In this document: one piece after another, positions 47,401 through 56,024 of the stretch
How positions within the stretch are numbered: the stretch's first letter is position 1
How the letters are laid out: each line of letters opens with the position of its first letter
Assembly: GCA_016707485.1 (NCBI GenBank)
Contig: JADJHN010000003.1
Coordinates: forward strand, 1-64,000
Direction of reading: 5' to 3'
DNA: 64,000 nt
From: Lysobacterales bacterium
GTDB taxonomy: Bacteria > Pseudomonadota > Gammaproteobacteria > Xanthomonadales > Rhodanobacteraceae
Made by a program: the position numbers and the translations under genes
Notes under the pieces: model-generated
What the model saw: only the letters and a program-made list of their open reading frames with translations
Told to the model about the DNA's origin: nothing
The model's database searches: none

Positions 47401-49699
47401 GTTGACCGACACGCTGAGTGCAAACCAGACCTTCGGCTCGGTCACGGCGCCAGGCAGCTTCAACTGCATCGGCAGCGTGCAGTGCACCTTGCCCATCGGC
47501 ACGGTGCCCGGCACCTACACGGTTGAATACACCGCAACCGTCAATGCGGATGCGAGCGGCAGCGTCGGCAACAACGTCATCGCCTCGGGCGGAAGCCCGA
47601 CTCCGCCAAGTTGTACGACCTGTTCGACGACCCACCCGCTGAGTGATCCGTCGATCAGCGTGAGCAAGGCCTCGAACCCGGCCAGTGGCACCAGCGTCAA
47701 TGCGGGCGACACGATCACCTACACACTGACCGCAGTGGTAACCAACTCGGCACTCACCAGTGCCCTGGTGCTGACTGACACGCTGTCGGGTGATCAGACC
47801 TTTACGGCGGTGACTAATGCCGGCAGCTTCACGCCGAATACCAGTGGTGCACCGGTGTTGACCTTCACCCTGCCCAGCGGCACGCCACCCGGCAGCTATG
47901 CGCTGACCTACACCGCCAGCGTCGATGCCGATGCCAGTGGCAGTGTCGGCAACAGCGTGACCGGATCGGGCGGCGGCGGCACACCGCCTGCCTGTGGCAC
48001 GACCTGCACCACCATCCATCCGTTGCAACCGAACGTGAGTGTGGCCAAGGCACTCGTCGCCGAGAGCGGCAGCATTGCCGGCGTGGCCGAGCCGGGAGAA
48101 ACCCTCACTTACGCGATCACTCTTTCCAACAGTGGCGGTGTGGCGGCGACGGCTATCGGAATCTCCGATCCGCTTGACCCGATCGTGAACTTCGTGAGTG
48201 CAGACAACGGCGGCAGCTATTCGTCAGGAGTGGTGACCTGGAGCGGCCTCACGGTTCCAGCCGGCGGAACATTGACGCTTACGGTACAGGTACAGGTATC
48301 CACTCCGATTCCAACCGGCACCACGCAAGTGACGAACCTCGCCTATCTGACGGGTTCGACGCCGCCGACGTGTCCGCCGGCCGGGCCGCAGTGTGTGGTG
48401 ACACCGACACTCGCCGAGCTGTCGGTGACCAAGGCTGTTTCGGGCGAGAGCATCACCACTGATGGCATCGCCGAACCGGGTGAGGACATCACCTGGACCA
48501 TTACCGTGCGCAACCAGGGCGGCACGGCCGCACTGGGCACGATCGTCAACGAAGTGGTGCCGGCCAATACGACGTTCGTTTCGGGTGCGCCAGCGTGGAC
48601 TTGCGCGCCAGGTGCACCGGCAGGAACCTCCTGCGATGCCCTGGTCGATGTGCCAGCGCAAGTCGGTGGCACGCCAGGCATCGTCACCCTGATTTTCACG
48701 GTCAAGGTCGATGATCCGCTGCCCAACGGGGTGACTTCGATCGCCAACGCGGTTGCGCTGAATGACGGTACGTCGCCCGATTGCACCGCGCTGCCGAATG
48801 CACCGGGTTGTTCGGTGGTGCCGACCGCGAACCTGCGCCTGAGCAAGGTCGTGGATTCGCTGACGCCAACCGGCTCGGGTCGTTACGTGGCCACATACCG
48901 GATCAGCGTGATCAATGTCGGCGGTTCGCCAACGAACTACACGCTGACCGATACGCTGCGCTTCACCAACACCGGCGTGGTGTTCACCGGCAACGCGCAG
49001 GTGACAACCACCGGCGGCACCCTCAACCCGGGTCTGTCCGGCGGCCAGTTCGTGCCGATGAACGGGACGATCGTGCAATTGTCAGCCAATGGCGTCAGCG
49101 TGGCGGTCGGTGCGACGCATATCTATCTTGTGAGAGTGCCGATCGGTGTGCAGCCTGCTCAGCTTCAGGATGGCGTCTGCACGGGTGCGCCGGGTCATGG
49201 CTTGTTCAATGAAGCGGCAGTGAGTGGAATATTCAATCTCGACAGCGCCGCATGCGCGCCGGTCACCGGTGATGTACCGCTGATCCATCTGCTCAAGACC
49301 GTCAGCCTGGGTCAGGATTTCAACGGCAATCAGTACGGCGACGTCGGTGATGTGCTCGAATACCAATTCACCATCAGCAATCCCGGCAGCCTGCCGCTAA
49401 ACACGGTGCAGTTGTTCGATCCGCGTTTGGCCAGTCTGCAGTGCTCGCCATTCACCCACAACGGAGGACCGTTCCGCGTGATACCGGGTGACGAGGTGTT
49501 CTACGATGGCTTCAATCCGCTGGTCGGTGGTGGCACGCTGCCGCCCGGTGATGCGGTTGACTGCACGGGCACCTACACCTTGACGGCGGCCGATGTGTCA
49601 CGGCGACGTGTGGTGAACACGGCAACGGCAACGGGCAACGCGTCGGATGGCCAGGCCGTCTCTTCGGTCGCCACCGCGATCTTCACGCAATTCCGCTGA
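38403..49699 (+). CDS. Giant DUF11/DUF7507 tandem-repeat surface protein (several frame breaks)
   Basis: One very long gene, about 3765 codons. From ATG 38403 a basic start and signal peptide (LSKVLVLAALLPSLAMAQLA) lead into an N-terminal beta-rich domain to about residue 430, then DUF11 domains (TPTLLKTAAKVGGSPGPNLH onwards). Next come 11 copies of a unit of about 110 residues (41445-45030) and 8 copies of a 123-residue unit (45034-48018). Three diverged DUF11 modules follow, and the end is VVNTATATGNASDGQAVSSV. Units contain DTLSANQTF or NTGNVPLTNVVV with paired Cys. The frame breaks in 42720-43080, at about 43668-43671 and by a 14-bp insert near 44123-44145, all in the repeats. A role as adhesin or surface stalk is inferred. 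Confidence 0.75.
41445..45030 (+). repeat. Tandem array 1: 11 units of about 330-336 bp
   Basis: The hallmark QGDVLTYTITVTNTGNVPLT recurs at about 41511, 41841, 42171, 42507, 42842, 43078, 43414, 43749, 44084, 44435 and 44773. Spacing is 330-351 bp except for the fifth unit (about 236 bp), which is internally deleted and scrambled. Neighbouring units are nearly identical in DNA, which invites recombination or misassembly. Confidence 0.9.
45034..48018 (+). repeat. Tandem array 2: 8 units of about 369 bp
   Basis: The motif GDTITYTLTAVV, or a close variant, recurs at about 45100, 45481, 45850, 46219, 46600, 46969, 47338 and 47707. Most steps are exactly 369 bp, or 381 bp where a unit has the longer FTPDTSGAP variant. 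The frame stays open throughout, unlike array 1. Confidence 0.9.
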
Positions 49700-49728
49700 G
49701 GGCAAGGGACATGATCGGGGACTTCACG

Positions 49729-51783
49729 ATGAACAAGAACCACTCCCTCCTGTTCGCCACGGCCTTGGCTGCGGCGGGCATGACTTCGGTGGCACAGGCC
49801 GGAGCCTTGCGCGTCACTGTCGATGCCAACCAGGCGCAAGCCAATACCGCAGCGGGAGAGATCGGCTTTGCGGTCAGCAATTTCGGCGCGGGCCGGCTCG
49901 ATGTCGTGCGGGTCATCGCTGATCGCGATCATGCTGCCCGCTGTGCATCGATCACCACGCAAGGACGAGCGTTTGCGCCAAGCGGCTCATTGGAAGATGG
50001 CGACAGCGTGCGTTGCACCAGCCATGCACTGACGCAATCGCGACTGCGCAATGCCAGCGTGGTCGTGCTCGCCCGTGACGGCAATGGCAATGCGACGAGC
50101 CGGTCGGTCAGTTTTGCCCAACCAGCGGGGCTGACCCCGGCCCAAGGTCTCGTGGTGCTCGCCGCCGGCGGTATCCACAACGACAGCAACAGCGACGGCA
50201 TCCTGCAGGCAGGCGAAACCATCAGCTACGACTACAGCGTGCTCAATCTCGGCACGCTGGCATTGTCGGGACTGGCCGTGGTCGATATGGATGGCAACGT
50301 CAGTTGTCCGCAGACGACGCTCGCCATCAATGCCACGATGACCTGCTCGCGGGTACACGCGATCATCGGCGCCGAGGCGAGCGCGGGCATGGTCTTCAAC
50401 CAGGTCGATATCAGTGGCGTCGATGCCAACGCCGATCCGGTGCTGGCTGGCGACTTCGTCGTCACGCAAAACCTTGGCGGCGATGCCGGCATCCGCGTAT
50501 TCAAGAGCCCGCTGCTTGCCAATGATGTCGATGCCAGCGGCTATGCGAGCCTTGGTGATCTGTTGACCTACAGCTTTGTGGTCAAGAACGACAACGCGCA
50601 GACATTGAATACGGTCAACCTGATCGAACCCGATCCGAGTCGCATCGACACGCCGATCACCTGTAATCCGACCACGCTCAACGGCCAGGCCTTCGCCGGA
50701 CTGGGCAGTGGCACATTGCTGTCCAATGACGTGGTGTTGTGCAGCGCCGACTACACGATCAAACCCGCCGACGTGACCGCTGGCGAGGCCGACAACCTCG
50801 TCGAAGCGACAGCGCAGCCCGGTATCGGCGGGCCGGTCCAAGGCACCGCCGCCTCGGCCGTGCTGATCCCGACGCTCGCCAGCATCGAGGTGAGCAAGGC
50901 GCTAACCGGCGAGAACGGTAGCGTGCCGGGCGTGGCCGAGCCGGGCGAAGTCCTCACCTACACGATCACGCTGGCCAACAGCGGCGGCGCAACCGCGTTC
51001 AATGTCGGCATGGTCGACCCGCTCGATCCGAATGTGGTGTTCGTCAGCGCCAGCAACGGCGGCACGCTTAGCGGCACGACAGTCACCTGGTCGGGATTGA
51101 GCATTTCCGGCGGTGGCAATCTGAACTTGACCGTGACGGTCCAGGTTATCGATCCGGTATTGCCAGGCACGGCTCACATCCTCAATCTCGCTTACGTGAC
51201 CGGCACCACGCCACCGAACTGTGTGGACGTACCGCAACCGCCGGCCTGTGTCGACACGCCAGCGCAGTCTTCACCCACACTGCAGGTAACCAAAACTGTC
51301 AGTTCACCGATCGCGGCCCCCGGCGGCACGGCCACCTACACGATCAGCGTGACAAACGTCGGCACCGTTACGGCGAACAACGTGACGATCAGTGATCCCT
51401 ATCCTCCGGGCATCACGGCATTCCAGTGGACCTGCACGGCCAGCGGCGGAGCAACTTGTGCCAACGCCTCAGGCAGTGGCCCGATCAATGAGCTGATCGC
51501 CACATTCCCGCCCGGCGGGCAACTCGTCTACAGCGTGATCGCCAGTGTCGCCAATGACGCCAGCGGCATCATCCTCAATCAAGTGACCGTGACGCCGTCG
51601 CAGAATACGGTGTGCATGCCGCAAGTGACGTTGGGCCCGTGCGACGCCAGCACACCGGTCACGGTACGCCAGGCTGCGGTAGCGCCGATCGCGGTACCGA
51701 TGACGGACGCTTGGGCACTGTTGCTGATTGCGCTGGGCGTGCTGGCGGTTGCATGGCGTGGTCGCGAGCGGTTCGCACGTTGA
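49729..51783 (+). CDS. DUF11 protein with IPTL-CTERM-like sorting signal
   Basis: A 684-residue exported protein. The signal peptide (MNKNHSLLFATALAAAGMTS, ending VAQAGA) is followed by a beta-rich domain and DUF11 modules. One of these (EVSKALTGENGSVPGVAEPG, DPLDPNVVFVSASNGG) closely resembles a module late in the giant protein upstream. The C-terminus IAVPMTDAWALLLIALGVLA then VAWRGRERFAR has the tripartite form of a PEP-CTERM/IPTL-CTERM tag: short motif, one transmembrane helix, Arg-rich end. ATG 49729 was chosen over 49711 because it gives the shorter, standard signal peptide. It lies 29 bp after the giant gene, so the two are probably cotranscribed. Confidence 0.85.
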   Translation: MNKNHSLLFATALAAAGMTSVAQAGALRVTVDANQAQANTAAGEIGFAVSNFGAGRLDVVRVIADRDHAARCASITTQGRAFAPSGSLEDGDSVRCTSHALTQSRLRNASVVVLARDGNGNATSRSVSFAQPAGLTPAQGLVVLAAGGIHNDSNSDGILQAGETISYDYSVLNLGTLALSGLAVVDMDGNVSCPQTTLAINATMTCSRVHAIIGAEASAGMVFNQVDISGVDANADPVLAGDFVVTQNLGGDAGIRVFKSPLLANDVDASGYASLGDLLTYSFVVKNDNAQTLNTVNLIEPDPSRIDTPITCNPTTLNGQAFAGLGSGTLLSNDVVLCSADYTIKPADVTAGEADNLVEATAQPGIGGPVQGTAASAVLIPTLASIEVSKALTGENGSVPGVAEPGEVLTYTITLANSGGATAFNVGMVDPLDPNVVFVSASNGGTLSGTTVTWSGLSISGGGNLNLTVTVQVIDPVLPGTAHILNLAYVTGTTPPNCVDVPQPPACVDTPAQSSPTLQVTKTVSSPIAAPGGTATYTISVTNVGTVTANNVTISDPYPPGITAFQWTCTASGGATCANASGSGPINELIATFPPGGQLVYSVIASVANDASGIILNQVTVTPSQNTVCMPQVTLGPCDASTPVTVRQAAVAPIAVPMTDAWALLLIALGVLAVAWRGRERFAR

Positions 51784-51865
51784 GCGTAACCGCGAATGCC
51801 GCTGCAATGGCGTGATGCATTGCGATCAAAGTGTGGCGGACAAGTCTCACACTTCGCTGAAAAGC

Positions 51866-51889
51866 AAAAGGCCCCGTTCGGGGCCTTTT
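51866..51889. terminator. Bidirectional hairpin terminator
   Basis: AAAAGGCCCCG-TT-CGGGGCCTTTT is a perfect hairpin with A and T tracts on both sides. It lies 83 bp after the stop of the DUF11/IPTL gene and can end that transcript. Confidence 0.85.
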
Positions 51890-51894
51890 GCGTA

Positions 51895-51914
51895 TCTGGC
51901 GGAGAGAGTGGGAT
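51895..51914 (-). other. Duplicated fragment of the tRNA-Ser 3' end
   Basis: TCTGGCGGAGAGAGTGGGAT is identical to 52076-52095, the acceptor end of the tRNA-Ser gene including CCA. The copy lies exactly 181 bp away, together with its own terminator hairpin. The rest of a tRNA is absent, so this is a remnant. Confidence 0.75.
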
Positions 51915-52037
51915 ATGTTCGGCTCATCCATGAGCCTCACCCTCCGCGCTGCGCGCTCCGGGCCAGCCATTCGGCTGTCCAGATTCGATCCAGTCGAATC
52001 TGTCGAACCAGGCGGGTTCGTCCACGCACTCGCTTCG

Positions 52038-52079
52038 CAGACATGCAAAAGGCCCCGAACGGGGCCTTTTGCATGTCTG
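52038..52079. terminator. Long perfect hairpin after tRNA-Ser
   Basis: The arm CAGACATGCAAAAGGCCCCG, a two-base AA loop and its exact complement form a 20-bp perfect stem with an embedded A/T-tract terminator. It overlaps two bases of the encoded tRNA CCA end and should terminate the leftward tRNA transcript. Confidence 0.8.
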
Positions 52080-52167
52080 GCGGAGAGAGTGGGATTCGAA
52101 CCCACGGTGGGCGTAAACCCACGGCAGTTTTCAAGACTGCTGCCTTAAACCACTCGGCCATCTCTCC
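52078..52167 (-). tRNA. serT: tRNA-Ser (anticodon UGA)
   Basis: The minus strand gives an acceptor stem GGAGAGA paired with TCTCTCC, a D arm (GCCGAGTGG), an anticodon stem GCAGT/ACTGC with loop CTTGAAA (anticodon TGA), a long variable arm typical of class II serine tRNAs, and the T arm GTGGGTTCGAATCCCAC. The CCA end is encoded. Anticodon UGA reads UCA and other UCN codons. The gene lies 246 bp downstream of serS on the same strand. Confidence 0.97.
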
Positions 52168-52413
52168 GTGAATTGTCTTGTCGCACTTCCTTCAAGTCAC
52201 TGCCGTCGGCAGTTTGACTCGGGGCTCCTGCCCCTCGCCCTTCGGGCCATCGCCTTTGGCGATGTTGGCTCCGGCGGGCCGAGCAAGCCACCGCACGGGA
52301 AACGTTCCGGCCGGCAAACGGGTCGCGGAGTTTAGCGCAATCGCTGGTTCCACCCAATACGGCCGCTGCAATCGACCGCGGATTGACCGAACCGCATCCG
52401 AGGGCGCGAAATT

Positions 52414-53691
52414 TCAAGACAGGCGCTTGCTGCCACCCATGTACGGCAGCAACACTTCGGGTAAATCGATCGAGCCGTCGGCATTCTGATAGTTCTCCAT
52501 GACCGCGATGAGGGCGCGACCAACGGCGGTCCCCGAGCCATTCAGCGTATGCACGAGTTCGGGTTTGCCGGTTTCCGGGTTGCGCCAGCGGGCGAGCATG
52601 CGGCGGGCCTGGAAATCGGTGCAGTTCGAGCAGGAGGAAATCTCGCGATACGTGTTTTGGCTCGGCAACCAGACTTCCAGATCGAAGGTCTTGCTCGCGG
52701 TGAAGCCCATGTCGCCGGTACACAACAACATGCGCCGGTACGGTAGTCCGAGCTTCTCCAGAACCACTTCGGCGCTGCGCGTCATGCGCTCGTGTTCGGC
52801 AGCGCTTTCCGATGGCGTGCTGATGCTGACCAACTCGACTTTCTCGAACTGGTGCTGACGGATCATGCCGCGCACGTCGCGACCGCCCGACCCTGCTTCG
52901 GAACGGAAGCACAAGGAATGCGCGGTCATGCGCAAAGGCAACTGATCGGCATCGCAGATGCTGTCGCGGACGATATTGGTCAGCGGCACTTCGGCGGTCG
53001 GGATCAGGTAACGCTTCGACTCATTGACCTCGATCGAGAACAGGTCTTCCTCGAATTTCGGCAGCTGCCCGGTGCCCTGCATCGAATCGGCATTGACGAT
53101 CAGCGGCACATTGGTTTCGAGGTAGCCGTGTTCCCCGGTATGCAGATCGAGCATGAACTGTGCCAGCGCACGATGCAGGCGGGCCAGTTGGCCGCGCAAT
53201 ACGGTGAAACGCGCGCCCGACAACTTGGCTGCGACATCGGCATCCAGCCAGCCATTGCGCGCTCCCAGTTCGACATGATCCTTGACCGCGAAATCGAATT
53301 CGCGCGGCGTGCCCCAGCGGTGCTGTTCGACATTCGCGGTTTCATCCTTCCCTTCCGGGACGCTCGCATCGGGAAGGTTGGGAATGCCAAGGCTGATCGC
53401 GGCAAGTTGTTGCTGAAGATCGGCCAGGCGTGTTTCGTTGGCCTTGAGTTGATCGGCGATACCGGCAACTTCGGCCATCAGGGCAGCGCTGTCCTCGCCC
53501 TTGCTCTTGGCGATGCCGATTGCCTTCGAGCGCGTGTTGCGCGTGTTCTGCAACTCCTGGGTTTCCACCTGCACGCGTTTGCGCTGCGCCTCAAGTGATT
53601 CGATGGCGCCTGTATCGAGCGCATAGCCGCGCCTGGCCAGACGCTCGGCGACGACATCAAGCTGCCCGCGCAGCAGGGCTGGATCAAGCAT
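52414..53691 (-). CDS. serS: Seryl-tRNA synthetase
   Basis: SerS charges tRNA-Ser (and tRNA-Sec where present) with serine in the cytoplasm. The 425-residue class II synthetase starts MLDPALLRGQLDVVAERLAR at ATG 53691. A long antiparallel coiled coil (about 25-100) grips the tRNA variable arm. Class II motif 2 is seen in HSLCFRSEAGSGGRDVRGMI and HQFEKVELVSI, and motif 3 in LNGSGTAVGRALIAVMENYQ. The length is normal. It sits immediately upstream of a tRNA-Ser gene on the same strand. Confidence 0.98.
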   Translation of the reverse strand: MLDPALLRGQLDVVAERLARRGYALDTGAIESLEAQRKRVQVETQELQNTRNTRSKAIGIAKSKGEDSAALMAEVAGIADQLKANETRLADLQQQLAAISLGIPNLPDASVPEGKDETANVEQHRWGTPREFDFAVKDHVELGARNGWLDADVAAKLSGARFTVLRGQLARLHRALAQFMLDLHTGEHGYLETNVPLIVNADSMQGTGQLPKFEEDLFSIEVNESKRYLIPTAEVPLTNIVRDSICDADQLPLRMTAHSLCFRSEAGSGGRDVRGMIRQHQFEKVELVSISTPSESAAEHERMTRSAEVVLEKLGLPYRRMLLCTGDMGFTASKTFDLEVWLPSQNTYREISSCSNCTDFQARRMLARWRNPETGKPELVHTLNGSGTAVGRALIAVMENYQNADGSIDLPEVLLPYMGGSKRLS

Positions 53692-53814
53692 GACAGGGAT
53701 TCCGCAACACGAGGAAGGGTGCGGATTATCGCCGTGCCGCAAGCTTGCCGCAAACCGGCAGCCTTGAAATCCTTGCCTGAACGCGCGCCAAGAACGGCTC
53801 GGCGCGCGCCAAGC

Positions 53815-54387
53815 TCAGAATCGGCGCGGCTGCTTTCTTCCAAGCCACCAGGCGATGGCAATACCGCCAAGCAGCCATCCCACGACATGCTCGATCAGGC
53901 CGGCGACAATGAATTCGGTCGGAAACCGATACCAGACCGCCATGGGCACCACGGAGCCGACCCAGATGAACACGCCCATCGCCGCCGCCCCCAGCACGCG
54001 AGTGGCAAAACCGAAGCGCGTCGCCGCCAACAGCCAGGCGGCAATCAGGCTGCCGAGAAAATTGCTGGCGAATTGCTTGGTCAATTGCGGGGTCATCTGC
54101 ATCGGATCGCCATACGGCGGACTGACCACCATGTAGACAAAGGGCTGCGCCTGGGACCTCTCGGCAAACGATTTCATGAATGCTTCGTCGTTCCACTGCT
54201 CCGGACTGACATAGGGAAGCATGTAGATGCCGGGCGTTGGTGTTGCGCTCTTGACCACTTCGAGAACTGCATCCTCGTTGATTGGTACGCGCACGCCCAT
54301 TTCGCCAAGTGGCAGGAACGTATGGGCAACGAAGCCCCAGATGAAAAGAATGGCCGCGCTGAAGAGGGCGGCAACCAGGATGCGCAT
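53815..54387 (-). CDS. Membrane protein of unknown function
   Basis: A 190-residue protein with an N-terminal hydrophobic segment (LVAALFSAAILFIWGFVAHT), a periplasmic domain of about 80 residues (MGVRVPINEDAVLEVVKSAT, GIYMLPYVSPEQWNDEAFMK) and three further helices (FLGSLIAAWLLAATRFGF, VLGAAAMGVFIWVGSVVP, GLIEHVVGWLLGGIAIAWWL). It is not assigned to a named family here; similar membrane proteins occur in related bacteria. It has AGGAGC just before the ATG and lies between dacB and serS on the same strand. No function is proposed. Confidence 0.75.
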   Translation of the reverse strand: MRILVAALFSAAILFIWGFVAHTFLPLGEMGVRVPINEDAVLEVVKSATPTPGIYMLPYVSPEQWNDEAFMKSFAERSQAQPFVYMVVSPPYGDPMQMTPQLTKQFASNFLGSLIAAWLLAATRFGFATRVLGAAAMGVFIWVGSVVPMAVWYRFPTEFIVAGLIEHVVGWLLGGIAIAWWLGRKQPRRF

Positions 54388-54467
54388 CGACAGCTCCTCC
54401 CCGGAGTGAGCTGGCGAAGCTACGCCTGCTTCAAGTCCGTCGCAAGCAGGCCTGGGCTTTCAGCGGA

Positions 54468-56024
54468 TCAGGGCTGGCTGCCCTCGCTGAGCTCGGCCAG
54501 CATGATGGCGATGGCATCGAGTTCGGCAGTCGGTCGTCCGGCGTCGACCGGGCGGCGGTAATTGTTGAGCATGATGGCGAAGGCAAGCCGCTCGTCGGCA
54601 GCGGTCATTGCATATCCGGCCAGCGCATAGGTAAAGGCCATGCTGCCGGTCTTGGCGTGGATGCGGCCTTGCGCGGCACTGTTGCGCATGCGTCCGGTCA
54701 GCGAACCGTCTACGCCGGCTTCCGGCAGACCCAGGCGAAATGCTTTTGCCCCCGGATTGTCGCCGACGTGGAGCAACAGGCCGGCCAAGGACGCCGGCGA
54801 CGTCAGATTGCGTCGCGAAAGGCCCGGGCCGTCCTCGATCAGCACGCCGTCCAATGACACGCCAATTCGGCGCAGATAGCTGCGCAGGGCCTGGATGCCG
54901 CGCGATTCACTGGAGCGGAAAGCCGGCGACGCCTCGCCCACCTCGCGTTCGTCCGCCGCCGCCTTGGCACCGACCATCAACAGCAGATTCTGCATGTAGA
55001 GATTCTGCGAAACCTTCAAGCCGTGCCTGACGATATCCGCCAGCGGTGGCGACCACACATCGCCGATACGCTGAATCCTGTCGCCGCGAAGGGATTCATC
55101 CTGCTGCGGCCAGTAGAGGCTGCGCGATTTTCCCTGCACGCTGACGCCCTGGCGCTCGAGTGCGGCGCGCAACTGCTCGACGGCAATCAGGGCCGGATCA
55201 TGCACAGCCAGCCGATAATATTGAGTGCCGGCATTCGTCGCGATGCTGCCAAATGCATGCAATACCGATTCACCGGGCGCGCGAAAAAGGCTGATGTCGG
55301 TCGGTGCCGGTGCGCGCAGGGTGCGCAACTGGTTGTCGACCTCCGGTGCCGCAAGCGCTGAATCAAAGGCGATCCGCGCCAGGTTGCCGGCTTGCGGTGC
55401 CGGTCGAACTTCGACGCGCACGATGTTTTCATCGACGCTGAGTGCCGACACCGGCGCACCAAACCAGCTCTGCAGATCAGCCGCCTCCCAACCACTGCCG
55501 TACAGCGGAGCGGAGAACCAGGTCGCGTCACCGAGCAGAGAGCCGCGCACTGCCTTGACGCCGGATTTGCGCAAGGCGATGGCCAGGGTATCGGCCCAGG
55601 ACACGCGCTTGTCGGTGCCGAGCGTGGGATCGCCGTAACCGACCAGGATCAGATCGCCGCGCAACTCGCCATCCCTGCCCGGCTTGGCGGTCGCGAACAG
55701 GCTGGTTGGCACGCGGTAGTCGGGGCCGAAGGTATCCAGCGCCAGCGCGGCCGTGTAGAGCTTGGCCGTCGAGGCTGGCACGAACAACTTGTCGGCATTG
55801 TGCGAGTAGAGAACCTTGCCGCTGTCCAGCGACACGACCTGCACGCCCCAGGTCGCATCGGCGAATGCCGGCTTGGCCAGATGCGCATCGATCCGCGCAG
55901 CCAAACCGGCCAGGCGTGCATCGTTCGATGGCGATTTCGCAGCAGCCGTCGCGCCGGCGAGGCAAGCAAGGATCAGGCAGGCGGCGGCCAGGCTGGCCCT
56001 GCGTCGGACGCATCCTTTCCTCAC
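54468..56024 (-). CDS. dacB: D-Ala-D-Ala carboxypeptidase/endopeptidase, PBP4 (S13 family)
   Basis: This periplasmic penicillin-binding protein trims and cleaves peptidoglycan cross-links. The 518-residue product starts at GTG 56024, which overlaps the rarA stop in GTGA and has GAGAAGA before it. A signal peptide (RASLAAACLILACLAGATAA) follows. The three active-site motifs are SxxK (Ser85-x-x-Lys88, VPASTAKLYTAAL), SxN (KVSQNLYMQNLLLM) and KTG (RIHAKTGSMAFTYALAGY). The large insert between the first two motifs is typical of class C PBP4. The frame stays open to 56417 upstream but only as a shadow of rarA. Confidence 0.94.
   Translation of the reverse strand: MRKGCVRRRASLAAACLILACLAGATAAAKSPSNDARLAGLAARIDAHLAKPAFADATWGVQVVSLDSGKVLYSHNADKLFVPASTAKLYTAALALDTFGPDYRVPTSLFATAKPGRDGELRGDLILVGYGDPTLGTDKRVSWADTLAIALRKSGVKAVRGSLLGDATWFSAPLYGSGWEAADLQSWFGAPVSALSVDENIVRVEVRPAPQAGNLARIAFDSALAAPEVDNQLRTLRAPAPTDISLFRAPGESVLHAFGSIATNAGTQYYRLAVHDPALIAVEQLRAALERQGVSVQGKSRSLYWPQQDESLRGDRIQRIGDVWSPPLADIVRHGLKVSQNLYMQNLLLMVGAKAAADEREVGEASPAFRSSESRGIQALRSYLRRIGVSLDGVLIEDGPGLSRRNLTSPASLAGLLLHVGDNPGAKAFRLGLPEAGVDGSLTGRMRNSAAQGRIHAKTGSMAFTYALAGYAMTAADERLAFAIMLNNYRRPVDAGRPTAELDAIAIMLAELSEGSQP

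Noticed and set aside
41445..48018. Regularly spaced repeats as a CRISPR array
   Set aside because: Units are 330-381 bp, translate in frame and have no short repeat/unique spacer structure.
45728..48028. Antisense open frame of 766 codons across array 2
   Set aside because: It is a mirror of the repeated, stop-poor GC-rich coding strand and has no protein-like composition, start context or family motif.
51888..52148. Plus-strand frame of 86 codons through the tRNA-Ser region
   Set aside because: It reads through the tRNA gene and the duplicated terminator block, a common false call; no real protein.
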